From positions 124,001-188,000 of the forward strand of contig CAWIZC010000016.1 in assembly GCA_963840445.1 (NCBI GenBank): a stretch of 64,000 nucleotides of DNA. The letters are read 5' to 3'. The position numbers were made by a program, and so were the translations under genes. This document shows, piece after piece, positions 17,355 to 25,713 of this stretch. Numbering within the stretch: position 1 is the first letter of the stretch; every line of letters starts with the position of its first letter. Source of the stretch: AWTP1-13 sp963840445. Lineage in GTDB: Bacteria > Pseudomonadota > Alphaproteobacteria > Rhizobiales > Hyphomicrobiaceae. The notes below the pieces were generated by a model that worked only from the letters and a program-made list of their open reading frames with translations, ran no database searches and had not been told where the DNA came from.

Positions 17355-18208
17355 TGCAGCCACTCGGGATCGCGCGTCACCGTTGCGAGCTTGCTCTTGG
17401 GATGCTCCAGGTCGGGTAGGCAACCGAGCAGGCCGAGCGTGTAGGCGTGGCGCCTCCCCATGGCGGCCGGATCGGTCAGCTCAGCCGCCGGCAAGGTCTC
17501 CATCACCTTGCCGCCGTACATCACGATCACGCGGTCGCAAAACGAGCGCACCAAGTGCAGGTCGTGGCTGATGAAGATGAGGCCCATGCCCCGGCTCGTC
17601 ACCAAGTCGTCCAGGATCTTCAGAATCTGCAGCTGGACGGTGACATCAAGCGCCGAGGTCGGCTCGTCGGCGATGAGGATGTCGGGCTCGGCGATCAGCA
17701 TCATGGCGATCATGACGCGCTGGCCCATGCCGCCCGAGACCTCGTGCGGATAGAGGTCATAGACGCGCTCCGGCTCGCGGATCTGGACCGCTTCAAGCAT
17801 GTCGAGCGAGCGCTCGCGTGCCTCGCGCCGATTTGCTTTGTGGTGCACGCGAAAGGCCTCCGCGATCTGATGGCCGACGCTGGCGACCGGATTGAGCGAG
17901 AACTTGGCATCCTGCAGGACCATTGACATGCGTCGGCCGCGCAGACGCCGCCGCTCGATCCTGTGCATGCCGAGCAGATCGCGGCCGCGATAGGCCAGAC
18001 GGTCGGCAGTGACCACCCCGGGCGGAGGGATCAGATCAAGGATAGCTCGCCCGGTCATGGTTTTGCCGGAACCTGACTCCCCAACGATGCCCAGGCGCTC
18101 CCGGCTGAGCGTGAACGACAGGCCACGTACGGCATTGATCGTGCCGGTCGGGGTTTGGAAGTCGACACGCAGGTTTTCGACATCGAGGAGTGGAGTAGCG
18201 TCGCTCAT
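17351..18208 (-). CDS. peptide/nickel-type ABC transporter ATP-binding protein (DppD-like)
   Basis: A 285-residue ABC ATPase with Walker A GESGSGKTM, Q-loop MVLQDAKFSLNP, signature VSGGMGQRVMIAMML, Walker B ILIADEPTSALD and SHD switch. The C-terminus has RRHAYTLGLLGCLPDLEHP, the DppD/OppD tail, but without the four cysteines that hold an iron-sulfur cluster in some members. It overlaps the permease upstream and the DppF-like gene downstream by four bases each, so the operon is translationally coupled. Confidence 0.93.
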   Translation of the reverse strand: MSDATPLLDVENLRVDFQTPTGTINAVRGLSFTLSRERLGIVGESGSGKTMTGRAILDLIPPPGVVTADRLAYRGRDLLGMHRIERRRLRGRRMSMVLQDAKFSLNPVASVGHQIAEAFRVHHKANRREARERSLDMLEAVQIREPERVYDLYPHEVSGGMGQRVMIAMMLIAEPDILIADEPTSALDVTVQLQILKILDDLVTSRGMGLIFISHDLHLVRSFCDRVIVMYGGKVMETLPAAELTDPAAMGRRHAYTLGLLGCLPDLEHPKSKLATVTRDPEWLQ

Positions 18209-19095
18209 TTTGCGTCCATGACGTCGCGCAAGCCGTCGCCCAGCAGGTTGAAGCCAAGGGCAACAATGCAGATGGCGACGCCGGGGAACGTCGCCACCCA
18301 CCACTGATCGAAGATCTGCTCGCGGCCGGCTGAGATCATGGCGCCCCATTCGGGCATGGGCGGCTGAGCGCCGAGGCCGAGGAAGCCGAGCCCGGCGGCA
18401 GTGAGGATGATGCCGGCCATATCGAGCGTCGTGCGCACGATGAGCGAGGGCAGGCACATGGGCACAACGTGGCGCAGGACGATGCGCCAGGACGAGGCGC
18501 CCAACAGACGAGTGGCAGCGATGTAGTCGGCACTGCGGATGACGAGCGTCTCAGCCCGCGCGACTCGGGCGTATGGAGGCCAAGCGGTCAGTGCAATGGC
18601 GATCACCGCGTTGACGATTCCTGGTCCCAGCGCGGAGACGAAGGCAAGCGCAAGCACCAGACGCGGAAACGCCAAGAAAACGTCGGTGAGACGCATCAGC
18701 GAGCGATCGACCCAACCTCCGAGATAGCCTGCCGTAGCGCCAATCAGCAGCCCGATCGGCCCAACGGTGACTACCACCAGCAGCACGATTACCAGCGTCA
18801 CGCGCGCACCATGGATGATGCGGCTGAAGATGTCGCGGCCGAGTGCGTCGGTGCCGAGCCATGCGGTAGCCGAGGGCGCCAGCAGGCGCTGGTCGAGGCT
18901 TTGTGCGATCGGGTCGTGGGTAGCGATCAGCGGGGCGAGGAGCGCGATGATCAGTAGGGCCAGCACGATCAGCAGCCCGATGACGGCGATCGGATTGCGC
19001 CTCAGCGTCAACCACCGGCGCCAGAGCAGGCCAAGCCGCGCCTGTCGCCGGGAGATCGGCGCATCCGACCGGAGATATTCGCTCCAGGTGGTCAT
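18205..19095 (-). CDS. ABC transporter permease (DppC-like)
   Basis: A 296-residue inner-membrane permease. It has an N-terminal helix NPIAVIGLLIVLALLIIALL, then the periplasmic HDPIAQSLDQRLLAPS and GTDALGRDIFSRIIHGAR that mark the DppC group, and four or five further helices with the EAA loop (RAETLVIRSADYIAATRLLG). The ATG at 19093-19095 follows the upstream permease stop by four bases. It forms the channel with the DppB-like subunit. Confidence 0.93.
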   Translation of the reverse strand: MTTWSEYLRSDAPISRRQARLGLLWRRWLTLRRNPIAVIGLLIVLALLIIALLAPLIATHDPIAQSLDQRLLAPSATAWLGTDALGRDIFSRIIHGARVTLVIVLLVVVTVGPIGLLIGATAGYLGGWVDRSLMRLTDVFLAFPRLVLALAFVSALGPGIVNAVIAIALTAWPPYARVARAETLVIRSADYIAATRLLGASSWRIVLRHVVPMCLPSLIVRTTLDMAGIILTAAGLGFLGLGAQPPMPEWGAMISAGREQIFDQWWVATFPGVAICIVALGFNLLGDGLRDVMDAK

Positions 19096-19099
19096 AGCG

Positions 19100-20191
19100 T
19101 CAGCGTGTCCTTGGGTCGAAGATCCGGCTGATAATGTCCGACAGTAGGTTGACGCCGACAAAGATCGCGCCGACGACCAGCGTGCCGCCGAGCACGCCGT
19201 TCATGTCCGCATTGAGCAGAGCGTTGGTGATGTAGCGACCGAGCCCAGGCCACGCAAAGATCGTCTCGGTGAGGACCGAGCCTTCGAGCAAGTTCGCATA
19301 GGACAATGCGATGACCGTCACCACGGGCGCCACGGCGTTGCGCAGGGCATGACGCCAAATAACCCGCCCCTCGGACAGTCCCTTCACGCGCGCCGTCACG
19401 ATGTATGGCTGTTGCAGCTCCGTGATCATGAAGCTGCGAGTCATGCGGCTGATGTAGGCCATGCTGAAAACACCAAGCACGGATGCCGGCAAGATCAGAT
19501 GGGAGGCCGCGTTGCGGAAAGCATCCCACTCGTGCTGCATGGCGGCATCGAGCAAGATCAAACCGGTAACGGGCGTGACGAAATCCTGGTAGGCGATGCC
19601 GATGCGGCCGGGGCCGCTGGTCCAACCGAGCTTGGCGTAGAACAGCAGCAGCGCCATCAGGCCAAGCCAAAAAATTGGAATCGAGTAGCCGAAGAGGCCG
19701 ATTATTCGAGCCAGCTGATCAGGCCAGCGTCCCTGGGCAACAGCGCCGGCAACGCCGAGCGGTATACCGAGCGCGACTCCGATCAACGTGCCTAGCGTGG
19801 CGAGCTCAAGCGTCGCCGGAAAGACGCGGCGGATGTCCTCGGCGACCGGCTTGGCCGTCAGAAGCGACTTGCCGAGGTCTCCCTGGCACACCTTGCCGAC
19901 GTAGATCGCGAACTGATGCCATAACGGCTTGTCGAGCCCCATGGCGACACGCGCGTTTTGGTAGACGTCAGGCCGGGCATTGTCGCCAACCACCGCGAGT
20001 ACAGGATCAATTGGTATCACGCGTGCGATCAAGAACGTGACGAGCAGCAGCCCGAAGATTGTGACGGTGATCGTCGTCAGCTCGTGACTGAACACTCGGA
20101 CCCAGCGCAGCAACCGGGAGGGGGCCGGCAGTGCGGGAGCAACGGCTGTGGTCGCGGTCGTGGCCTCCATACGGGGGTCCGTGGCTGTCAT
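19100..20191 (-). CDS. ABC transporter permease (DppB-like)
   Basis: A 363-residue permease with the DppB-group features: a first helix TVTIFGLLLVTFLIARVIPI followed by DPVLAVVGDNA, and the LGLDKPL-like loop here as MGLDKPLWHQFAIYV. Then come five helices with the EAA loop (YIVTARVKGLSEGRVIWRHA) and the C-terminal WPGLGRYITNALLNAD. It has a longer than usual, Ala/Thr-rich cytosolic N-terminus (about 35 residues) from the chosen ATG at 20191. It lies 77 bases downstream of the binding-protein gene. Confidence 0.92.
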   Translation of the reverse strand: MTATDPRMEATTATTAVAPALPAPSRLLRWVRVFSHELTTITVTIFGLLLVTFLIARVIPIDPVLAVVGDNARPDVYQNARVAMGLDKPLWHQFAIYVGKVCQGDLGKSLLTAKPVAEDIRRVFPATLELATLGTLIGVALGIPLGVAGAVAQGRWPDQLARIIGLFGYSIPIFWLGLMALLLFYAKLGWTSGPGRIGIAYQDFVTPVTGLILLDAAMQHEWDAFRNAASHLILPASVLGVFSMAYISRMTRSFMITELQQPYIVTARVKGLSEGRVIWRHALRNAVAPVVTVIALSYANLLEGSVLTETIFAWPGLGRYITNALLNADMNGVLGGTLVVGAIFVGVNLLSDIISRIFDPRTR

Positions 20192-20268
20192 GCTTGAATG
20201 CGCCAGACCCGCGCTGCCCTGGACGGTTGTCCGCCCTGGCGGCGCGGGGGTCCACCGTTCTGCAGGTC

Positions 20269-21855
20269 TCAGTTCTTCACGATGGGAGCGTAGAAGTTCG
20301 TGTCCGAGGTTGGTCCAATGACCCAACCCTGGATGGTCTTGCGCTGTGCCGAGACCTCGATCTGCTGGAACATGATCACGAACGGCGAGATCTGCTGGTG
20401 TTCGCGTTGCAGCTTGCCGTAGGTTTCCGCCCGTTTCGTGCCGTCGCGCTCGAGCACCGCGGCCTGCGTGATCTTGGTCATCTCGGGGATGTCCCAGGCG
20501 TTGCGCCACGCGAGCGTCTTCGACTTGGCATCCTCGCCGTTGTTCTCGTTGATCGCAAACGTCTCGGCATTGGAATGAGGGTCAAGATAGTCCGGGCCCC
20601 ACTGGCCTATGTAGATGTCGTGCGTGCGGGCGCGATATTTAGTCAGCGTCGCCTTGCCGTCGCCGGGGATCAGCTCAAGCTTGATTCCGGCCTGCGCCAA
20701 GTTGGCCTGGATCGCCTCCGCAATCTCGGTAATGGGCGAGGTGTTGCGCACGTCCATCGTCACCGCAAAACCGTTGGGCAGGCCAGCCTTGGCGAGCAGC
20801 TCCTTGGCTTTCGCCGGGTCGAACTTGTAGGGCTTGTCGTCAATTGCGCCGAGAAAGCCCTTGGGCAGGAAGGCTTGGTGCGGTTTGTATGTACCTTCAA
20901 GGATGTTGCGCTCGATCGAGTTGTAGTCGACGAGCCACTTCATCGCCTCGCGTACCTCCGGCTTTGCGAAATTCGGGTTCTTGGTGTTCAGGCCAAGGTA
21001 GAGGATGTAACCCTTGTCGCCCTGCACGGTAGCGAGATCTGCGTTCGATTTGATCGCGGAGAGTTGGTCTTTGGATAGATTGCGCGCGATGTCGATGTCG
21101 CCCTTCTCAAGCAGCAGTCGCTGGGAGGCCGGCTCGGGCACGTGGCGCACGATGACACGCTTGTTCTTCGGCGCGCCCTTGTACCAGCCTGCATTGGCGT
21201 CTAGCGCATACTGCTCGTTAGGCCGATAGGCGCGCACGCTGTATGCCCCAGAGCCAGCCGAATTGAGCTTCAGCCACTCGTTGCCGAAGTCGCCGCCCTT
21301 GACGTTGGCCTGGACGAGCTTGGAGTCGACGATAGCGGCCACGCCCGAGGTCAGGCAGTTGAGGAAAAATGTCGGCGCAAACGGTTTTGAGACCGTGATA
21401 ACGACGGTTGAGGCGTCACTCGCCTGCACCTTTTCGAGCACGTTCTCCTTGGTCAACCCAAACTGCAGCAGGATGAAGCCCGGCGACTTGTTCAGCGTCA
21501 CCGCACGCTGGAAAGAATAGACGACATCTGCCGCGGTCAACGGATTACCGGAATGAAACTTCACTCCCGTGCGGAGCTTGAAGGTGTAGATGAGGTTGTC
21601 CGGGCTCACGGTCCAGCTCTCAGCAAGCTCGCCCAAGAGCTTGTTGCCGTTGGCGACATCGACGCCGATCAGCTTGTCGTACACGTTGGCGCCGACCTCG
21701 ACGCCTGAGAACTCGAACGCCTCGGCGGGATCGAGGGAAATGATGTCATCGATCTGCTTGGCCATTACGACGGTATCCTTCGGCGTCTGCGCATGCGCGC
21801 CGCCGGTAAGCAGCGCCAGCAGCGCAGTGCCCACTACCAATTGATATTTGTTCAC
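20269..21855 (-). CDS. ABC transporter substrate-binding protein (family 5, DppA-like)
   Basis: A 528-residue periplasmic binding protein. The start is GTG at 21853-21855 with an excellent GGGAGG 7 bases upstream. Residues 1-22 are a signal peptide (LVVGTALLALLTGGAHA). SBP family 5 marks are DIISLDPAEAFEFSG, LAESWTVSPDNLIYTFKLRTGVKFHSG and DYNSIERNILEGTYKP. It is the first gene of the operon and decides specificity. The cluster could take peptides, opines, nickel chelates or other small polar compounds; the sequence does not say which. Confidence 0.92.
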   Translation of the reverse strand: MNKYQLVVGTALLALLTGGAHAQTPKDTVVMAKQIDDIISLDPAEAFEFSGVEVGANVYDKLIGVDVANGNKLLGELAESWTVSPDNLIYTFKLRTGVKFHSGNPLTAADVVYSFQRAVTLNKSPGFILLQFGLTKENVLEKVQASDASTVVITVSKPFAPTFFLNCLTSGVAAIVDSKLVQANVKGGDFGNEWLKLNSAGSGAYSVRAYRPNEQYALDANAGWYKGAPKNKRVIVRHVPEPASQRLLLEKGDIDIARNLSKDQLSAIKSNADLATVQGDKGYILYLGLNTKNPNFAKPEVREAMKWLVDYNSIERNILEGTYKPHQAFLPKGFLGAIDDKPYKFDPAKAKELLAKAGLPNGFAVTMDVRNTSPITEIAEAIQANLAQAGIKLELIPGDGKATLTKYRARTHDIYIGQWGPDYLDPHSNAETFAINENNGEDAKSKTLAWRNAWDIPEMTKITQAAVLERDGTKRAETYGKLQREHQQISPFVIMFQQIEVSAQRKTIQGWVIGPTSDTNFYAPIVKN

Positions 21856-21949
21856 AGATACCTCCCACGATGAGGCGCCGCGGCCTTGCCAACGGTGTTC
21901 GACGCTGATGGCTGAGTATTGTCTGTGGGTGCGCCGCAGGACAAGCAGA

Positions 21950-22644
21950 TTGGTCGAGGCCGTTAAAGGCAGAGAGGTCAGCGGCCTACCGCGCCCGAAA
22001 AAGAGGGCGGCAACCGTCAGGCCGCCGAAGGCCACAGAATCCGAGGTGGAGATCCTCGGACGAGACGCAGGTCTCGGAAGTGCTCTCTAGGTTGCGGCAA
22101 CGTCCCATCTGCAGGATCGCCGTGCTTCTCTCGCTACCGGCATGCGTCGCGGCCAGTTGTGCGGGCTGCAGATAGGGGACGTTGATTGATCTGCAAGCAG
22201 CGACAGTGAGAATCGAGCGAAGCCTCGGGGAGACCTCCGCGGGCCTACCTCTTAAGGCCCCAAAGACCAAACATGGGCGACGCACACTTAAGCTGCCCGC
22301 GAGCCGCGTGACGGTGCCCCCAACATCATTGGAAGCAGCACCCCCAAACACGGGGTGGTGCTGGGCCTTGGAAAGCCACAGGCACACGCTCCGCTGTTAC
22401 GGCTCACCCGACAATCTGTCGCGGGATTGGCGACTAGGCCTTCCATCGGTCGTGTTCCATGCGTTTCACCACACGACGCATCGGCGCTCATCGCATCCGA
22501 CCTTGATGTCGTTCAGGTTTCACGACAATTGGGCATGCCTCGCCCGCCGTTACGCTCAGGATCTACGCACACCCGTTCAAGAGGGTGGACAGCGTGCCGG
22601 CCAACGTTATAGACAGCCTGCTTCGCAGCCCCCGAGAGCGGTGA
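21950..22644 (+). pseudogene. decayed tyrosine recombinase (phage-type integrase)
   Basis: Pieces of one integrase occur in order but in different frames: RPKKRAATVRPPKATE and VEILGRDA (about 21970-22060), VSEVLSRLRQRPICRIAVLL (about 22070-22130), TGMRRGQLCGLQIGDVD (active-site Arg region), LQAATVRIERSLGET and KAPKTKHGRRTLKLPAS (22187-22310), SALIASDLDVVQVSRQLG and finally GHASPAVTLRIYAHPFKRVD to a TGA at 22642-22644. At least four frame changes and an internal deletion are needed. It is the remains of an older integration next to the same tRNA. Confidence 0.85.
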
Positions 22645-22727
22645 TCTGGTGGCTCCGGTGCCAATCCGGTGCCAATTTCGGGTTTGTTCAGGCGGGTCTA
22701 TTTGCTAAGTACCTGATCCGCCCAGGA

Positions 22728-22820
22728 GGAGACGTGGCCGAGTGGCTGAAGGCGGCGGTTTGCTAAACCGTTATACGCTGTAAAGGCGTATCGAGGGTTC
22801 GAATCCCTCCGTCTCCGCCA
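22728..22820 (+). tRNA. tRNA-Ser (anticodon GCU)
   Basis: The acceptor arms GGAGACG (22728-22734) and CGTCTCC (22810-22816) pair perfectly, followed by discriminator G and an encoded CCA (22818-22820). The anticodon loop TTGCTAA gives GCU, reading AGC/AGU serine codons. A long class II variable arm (about TACGCTGTAAAGGCGTA) and the T loop GGTTCGAATCC are clear. Its 3' end is the likely attachment site of the integrase gene that starts 147 bases downstream. Confidence 0.97.
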
Positions 22821-22826
22821 ACGACT

Positions 22827-22852
22827 GTTCGCCGATGTTCGCGTACGTTCGC
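22827..22852 (+). repeat. three GTTCGC repeats phased at 10 bases next to the tRNA
   Basis: GTTCGC occurs at 22827-22832, 22837-22842 and 22847-22852, exactly one helical turn apart, starting 6 bases after the tRNA CCA. Such helically phased direct repeats beside an attachment core are what arm-type or Xis binding sites look like. Binding is inference. Confidence 0.5.
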
Positions 22853-22966
22853 GGCCCCGAAAATTTCTGAACTAAATCAAAATCTGCGGTTGCCTAGCGC
22901 TCGTCGGTGCGTGTTACCGTTCGCCTGCATCCGAGGTCTAAAGGATGGGTACGAGGATGGGTGGGC

Positions 22967-24190
22967 ATGCCAAAGCGCATCAATAGGCTAACGACAGTCC
23001 AAATCGCCGGCTTGAAGAAGCGCGGGATGTATGCCGACGGCAATGGCCTGTATCTCCAGCTCAGCGAAGCTGGGACGAAGAACTGGGTTTTTCGTTTCCG
23101 CCACGAGGGTAAGCGTCGCGATATGGGGCTCGGGGCCCTGGTCGACGTTGGCTTGGCATCGGCGCGGGCTAAGGCCTTCGAGGCCCGTCGCCTGCTGCTT
23201 CAGGGAATTGATCCGATCAAGTCACGCGCAGCGGCACGCGTATCTGCGGCGGTTGATCGGATAACGTTCCGTCAGTCGTTCGAGACCTTCTTTGAGGTCA
23301 AGGGTAAGAGCCTCTCGAACGCAAAGCACCTGCGGCAATGGCCAAGCACCATGTCGAACTACGTGTTCCCCTTTATCGGGAACCGGCCGGTTGCAGATGT
23401 GCAGACAGCTGAGATCTTGGAACTGCTGACGCCCATCTGGTTCGACAAACCTGAAACCGCGAAGCGCGTGCTGCAGAGGATCGAAGCGGTGATCAGGTCA
23501 GCGATCCTGCGCGGTCATCGGGAGCGCGCGTCCCCCTGCATCGGTGTCGTGCAAGAGCTTGGAACGCGACACCGCACCGTGACCAGTCATCGCTCGCTTC
23601 CCTACAAGGAGGTGCCTCAATTCATCGCCGCATTGCGGTCTTCCAATTGCCTACCCTCCACACGCCTGGCCTTCGAGTGGTTGGTCTTGACCGCGACCAG
23701 GAGCGGCGAAACGCGATTGGCACGTTGGCAGGAAGTTGATGAACGCGAAGGGCTTTGGATACTGGCCAAAGAGCGGACCAAGACGCGCCGCAGCCATGTT
23801 GTGCCTCTGGCACCGCGATGCCTTGAGATCTTGAGGCAGGCACGCGCGCTTTTTCCGTCGTCCGATCTCATTTTCCCTGGGAGCAAGCCGGACTTCCCCC
23901 TGTCCGACATGACGTTCACCAAGCTGCTCCGTGACATGGGACTTGCCCACCGCGCAACCGCGCATGGCTTCCGGAGCAGCTTCAAGAACTGGTCTGCTGA
24001 GGTGGCCCGGACGCGTGACGAAGTCAGCGAGGCGTGCCTCGCCCACCAAATCAAAGACAAGGTTAAAGCTGCCTACCTCCGCGCAGACTTTTTGGAGGAA
24101 CGCACGACTTTGATGTGCATCTGGGCAGATCACTGTCACGGCACAAAAAGCGCAATCAAACTTCAAATGCCTCTTGCGTTGACGGGCTAA
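22967..24190 (+). CDS. P4-type tyrosine recombinase integrase of the genomic island
   Basis: A 407-residue integrase from the ATG at 22967. The N-terminal DUF4102-like arm-binding domain has GMYADGNGLYLQLSEAG, KNWVFRFRHEGKRRDMGLG and SARAKAFEARRLL. The catalytic domain has the conserved Arg in LTATRSGETRLA, HGFRSSFKNW (HxxR), a histidine in LAHQIKDK and the nucleophile Tyr in KAAYLRADF. P4-like integrases insert islands into tRNA 3' ends, which fits the tRNA-Ser immediately upstream. All catalytic residues are present, so it may still be active. Confidence 0.92.
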   Translation: MPKRINRLTTVQIAGLKKRGMYADGNGLYLQLSEAGTKNWVFRFRHEGKRRDMGLGALVDVGLASARAKAFEARRLLLQGIDPIKSRAAARVSAAVDRITFRQSFETFFEVKGKSLSNAKHLRQWPSTMSNYVFPFIGNRPVADVQTAEILELLTPIWFDKPETAKRVLQRIEAVIRSAILRGHRERASPCIGVVQELGTRHRTVTSHRSLPYKEVPQFIAALRSSNCLPSTRLAFEWLVLTATRSGETRLARWQEVDEREGLWILAKERTKTRRSHVVPLAPRCLEILRQARALFPSSDLIFPGSKPDFPLSDMTFTKLLRDMGLAHRATAHGFRSSFKNWSAEVARTRDEVSEACLAHQIKDKVKAAYLRADFLEERTTLMCIWADHCHGTKSAIKLQMPLALTG

Positions 24191-24327
24191 ATCACCAACT
24201 ATTCTGTATTCCAGCCACGGTCGAGTACTGACTGAATTGCGATCTCTGCGGTCTAAATACAGACCGATCTAACTACGCGTCGCGTTCGCTCGAACCAAAC
24301 AACATCACCTGAAAAGGATCCGATCGC
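24191..24327. other. short AT-richer gap after integrase
   Basis: 137 bases with no gene. It precedes the unknown 239-residue ORF and probably carries its promoter (AAAAGGATCC lies just before that ATG). Confidence 0.35.
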
Positions 24328-25047
24328 ATGCGGGGCAAACGTCCTGCGCGGCACGCAGCGCCGCGCGCATTCTATGATTGCGATCTATCGGCGAATTGGG
24401 AGCAAGCAAACCGAGCTGCCGGATTGCTGGCAGCCACGGAAAAGCACTGCGAACGGGCGGGTCGCATAGTTGCAGAGCTGATCACGAGGCTCAAGGCGGA
24501 GCTGGTTCTCGAGCGGGAGGTGCGTGAACGGTTGAAGGGGCTGGACTGCAGTGCTGCTGATGCAATCGAATTGCTGACCGAGGAAGTCGCGGTGAACGAG
24601 CATTTGTGGCGTAGACTGATGAAAGGATTGATGCGCGCTAATATCAACCGCCGCTCGACTGAAACTAGTGGCATCACGCCGGCTTGGGAGTTGGAAGGTG
24701 ATCGTGTTTACGACGCCATTAAGCGGCGCAGCGTCCGGGGTTTGCTTGCAAGTCCGCGCGCTCGGGAGGTAGTCGTGTGCGCTTTGGAGATCAGTCTGGA
24801 AGCGCTCCCGCGGGGCAATGTGCCATCAATTCTGGAACCGACATTAGTGGAGTTGGGGTTTGTCTTTCTTGATGCGGGTGGCGAAGTCACCAAGGGAGCC
24901 GACGGCAAAAGCACCAAGTTCGACCGATGGGCACTCGCCTTGATTGAAGAAGCGGTTGGCCGGCCCACCTGCACGTTGGCGGAGATAGTCAACATCACGA
25001 GAAACTTAGATTGGAAGGGACGCCAACCCCGACAGGCCTTCCTGTAG
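24328..25047 (+). CDS. island protein of unknown function
   Basis: A 239-residue soluble protein. The first third is helical and charged (ATEKHCERAGRIVAELITRL and LEREVRERLKG), the rest mixed, with YDAIKRRSVRGLLASPRAR and a C-terminal AEIVNITRNLDWKGR. It has no signal peptide, membrane span or recognised motif. It lies directly behind the integrase, in the place where islands often carry replication or accessory genes. Codon use fits a real gene. I do not recognise it. Confidence 0.6.
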   Translation: MRGKRPARHAAPRAFYDCDLSANWEQANRAAGLLAATEKHCERAGRIVAELITRLKAELVLEREVRERLKGLDCSAADAIELLTEEVAVNEHLWRRLMKGLMRANINRRSTETSGITPAWELEGDRVYDAIKRRSVRGLLASPRAREVVVCALEISLEALPRGNVPSILEPTLVELGFVFLDAGGEVTKGADGKSTKFDRWALALIEEAVGRPTCTLAEIVNITRNLDWKGRQPRQAFL

Positions 25048-25446
25048 TCAGGAATGCGCCGAGTGCGCTAAAGCCGTTTTTAGGTTGCGCCCGCATCTGC
25101 ACGCGAAGCAATTGCAGAGACGACAAAGTCCAGGCCATCAGAAGTATGGGCGGGTCAATTTTGGAGATCCAGAGTATGCGAGCGCCGCGTCTTGAGTTAG
25201 ATCGGCGTGTTCGCTGTCTGTGACACGCTGCGACGCCGTTAGCGCGTGCTGCTGAGCGCATCACCTTCTTGTGTTGACGAGCAGCAGTGCTTGCAGCTCC
25301 GCAGTCACGCGCGATAGCGTCGACGGATTCGGCGCAGATTGCTTGTGCGTTGCGAGCGCGCCTCTGACCGGCTGCTGCGGCTGTTAGTTGCGCGCGAGCT
25401 ATCAGCCTCTCTGCGGACCGTTGGTTGTTGGTCTTTGATTCCGCCC
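25048..25446. other. 399-base stretch without a supported gene
   Basis: Open frames here are low-complexity shadows on the minus strand. No hairpin terminator or repeat was recognised. It may hold the promoter for the excisionase-like gene. Confidence 0.4.
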
Positions 25447-25656
25447 ATGCCCAAGAAGTTGAAACCACCGCCTGGCTCACCCATCACATGTTCCATCAAT
25501 GAGGCCTGCCGCCTATTGAGTGTCGGAAAGACAACCTTCTATGGGCTCATGAAAACCGAGAAGATCGCAACCACAAAGATCGGAGGTCGCCGACTGGCGA
25601 TTGTCCAGAGCCTTTACGACTATCTGAATAGAAAGTTGAACTGGCAAGACGACTGA
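25447..25656 (+). CDS. excisionase/AlpA-like helix-turn-helix protein
   Basis: A 69-residue protein with a MerR-type winged helix: CSINEACRLLSVGKTTFYGL, then MKTEKIATTKIGGRRLAIV and QSLYDYL. This is the layout of AlpA/Xis-type directionality factors and small phage regulators (helix-turn-helix followed by the K-x-G-x-R-R wing). The start at 25447 (MPKKLKPPP) was chosen over the longer frame, which lacks protein character. With the integrase 1.2 kb away it may be the island's excisionase or a regulator of it. Confidence 0.8.
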   Translation: MPKKLKPPPGSPITCSINEACRLLSVGKTTFYGLMKTEKIATTKIGGRRLAIVQSLYDYLNRKLNWQDD

Positions 25657-25713
25657 TGCCAGCCTTCGACCAATCACGGGCGCCAGATGAATGCAAGTCG
25701 CGGCGGGCGCCCG

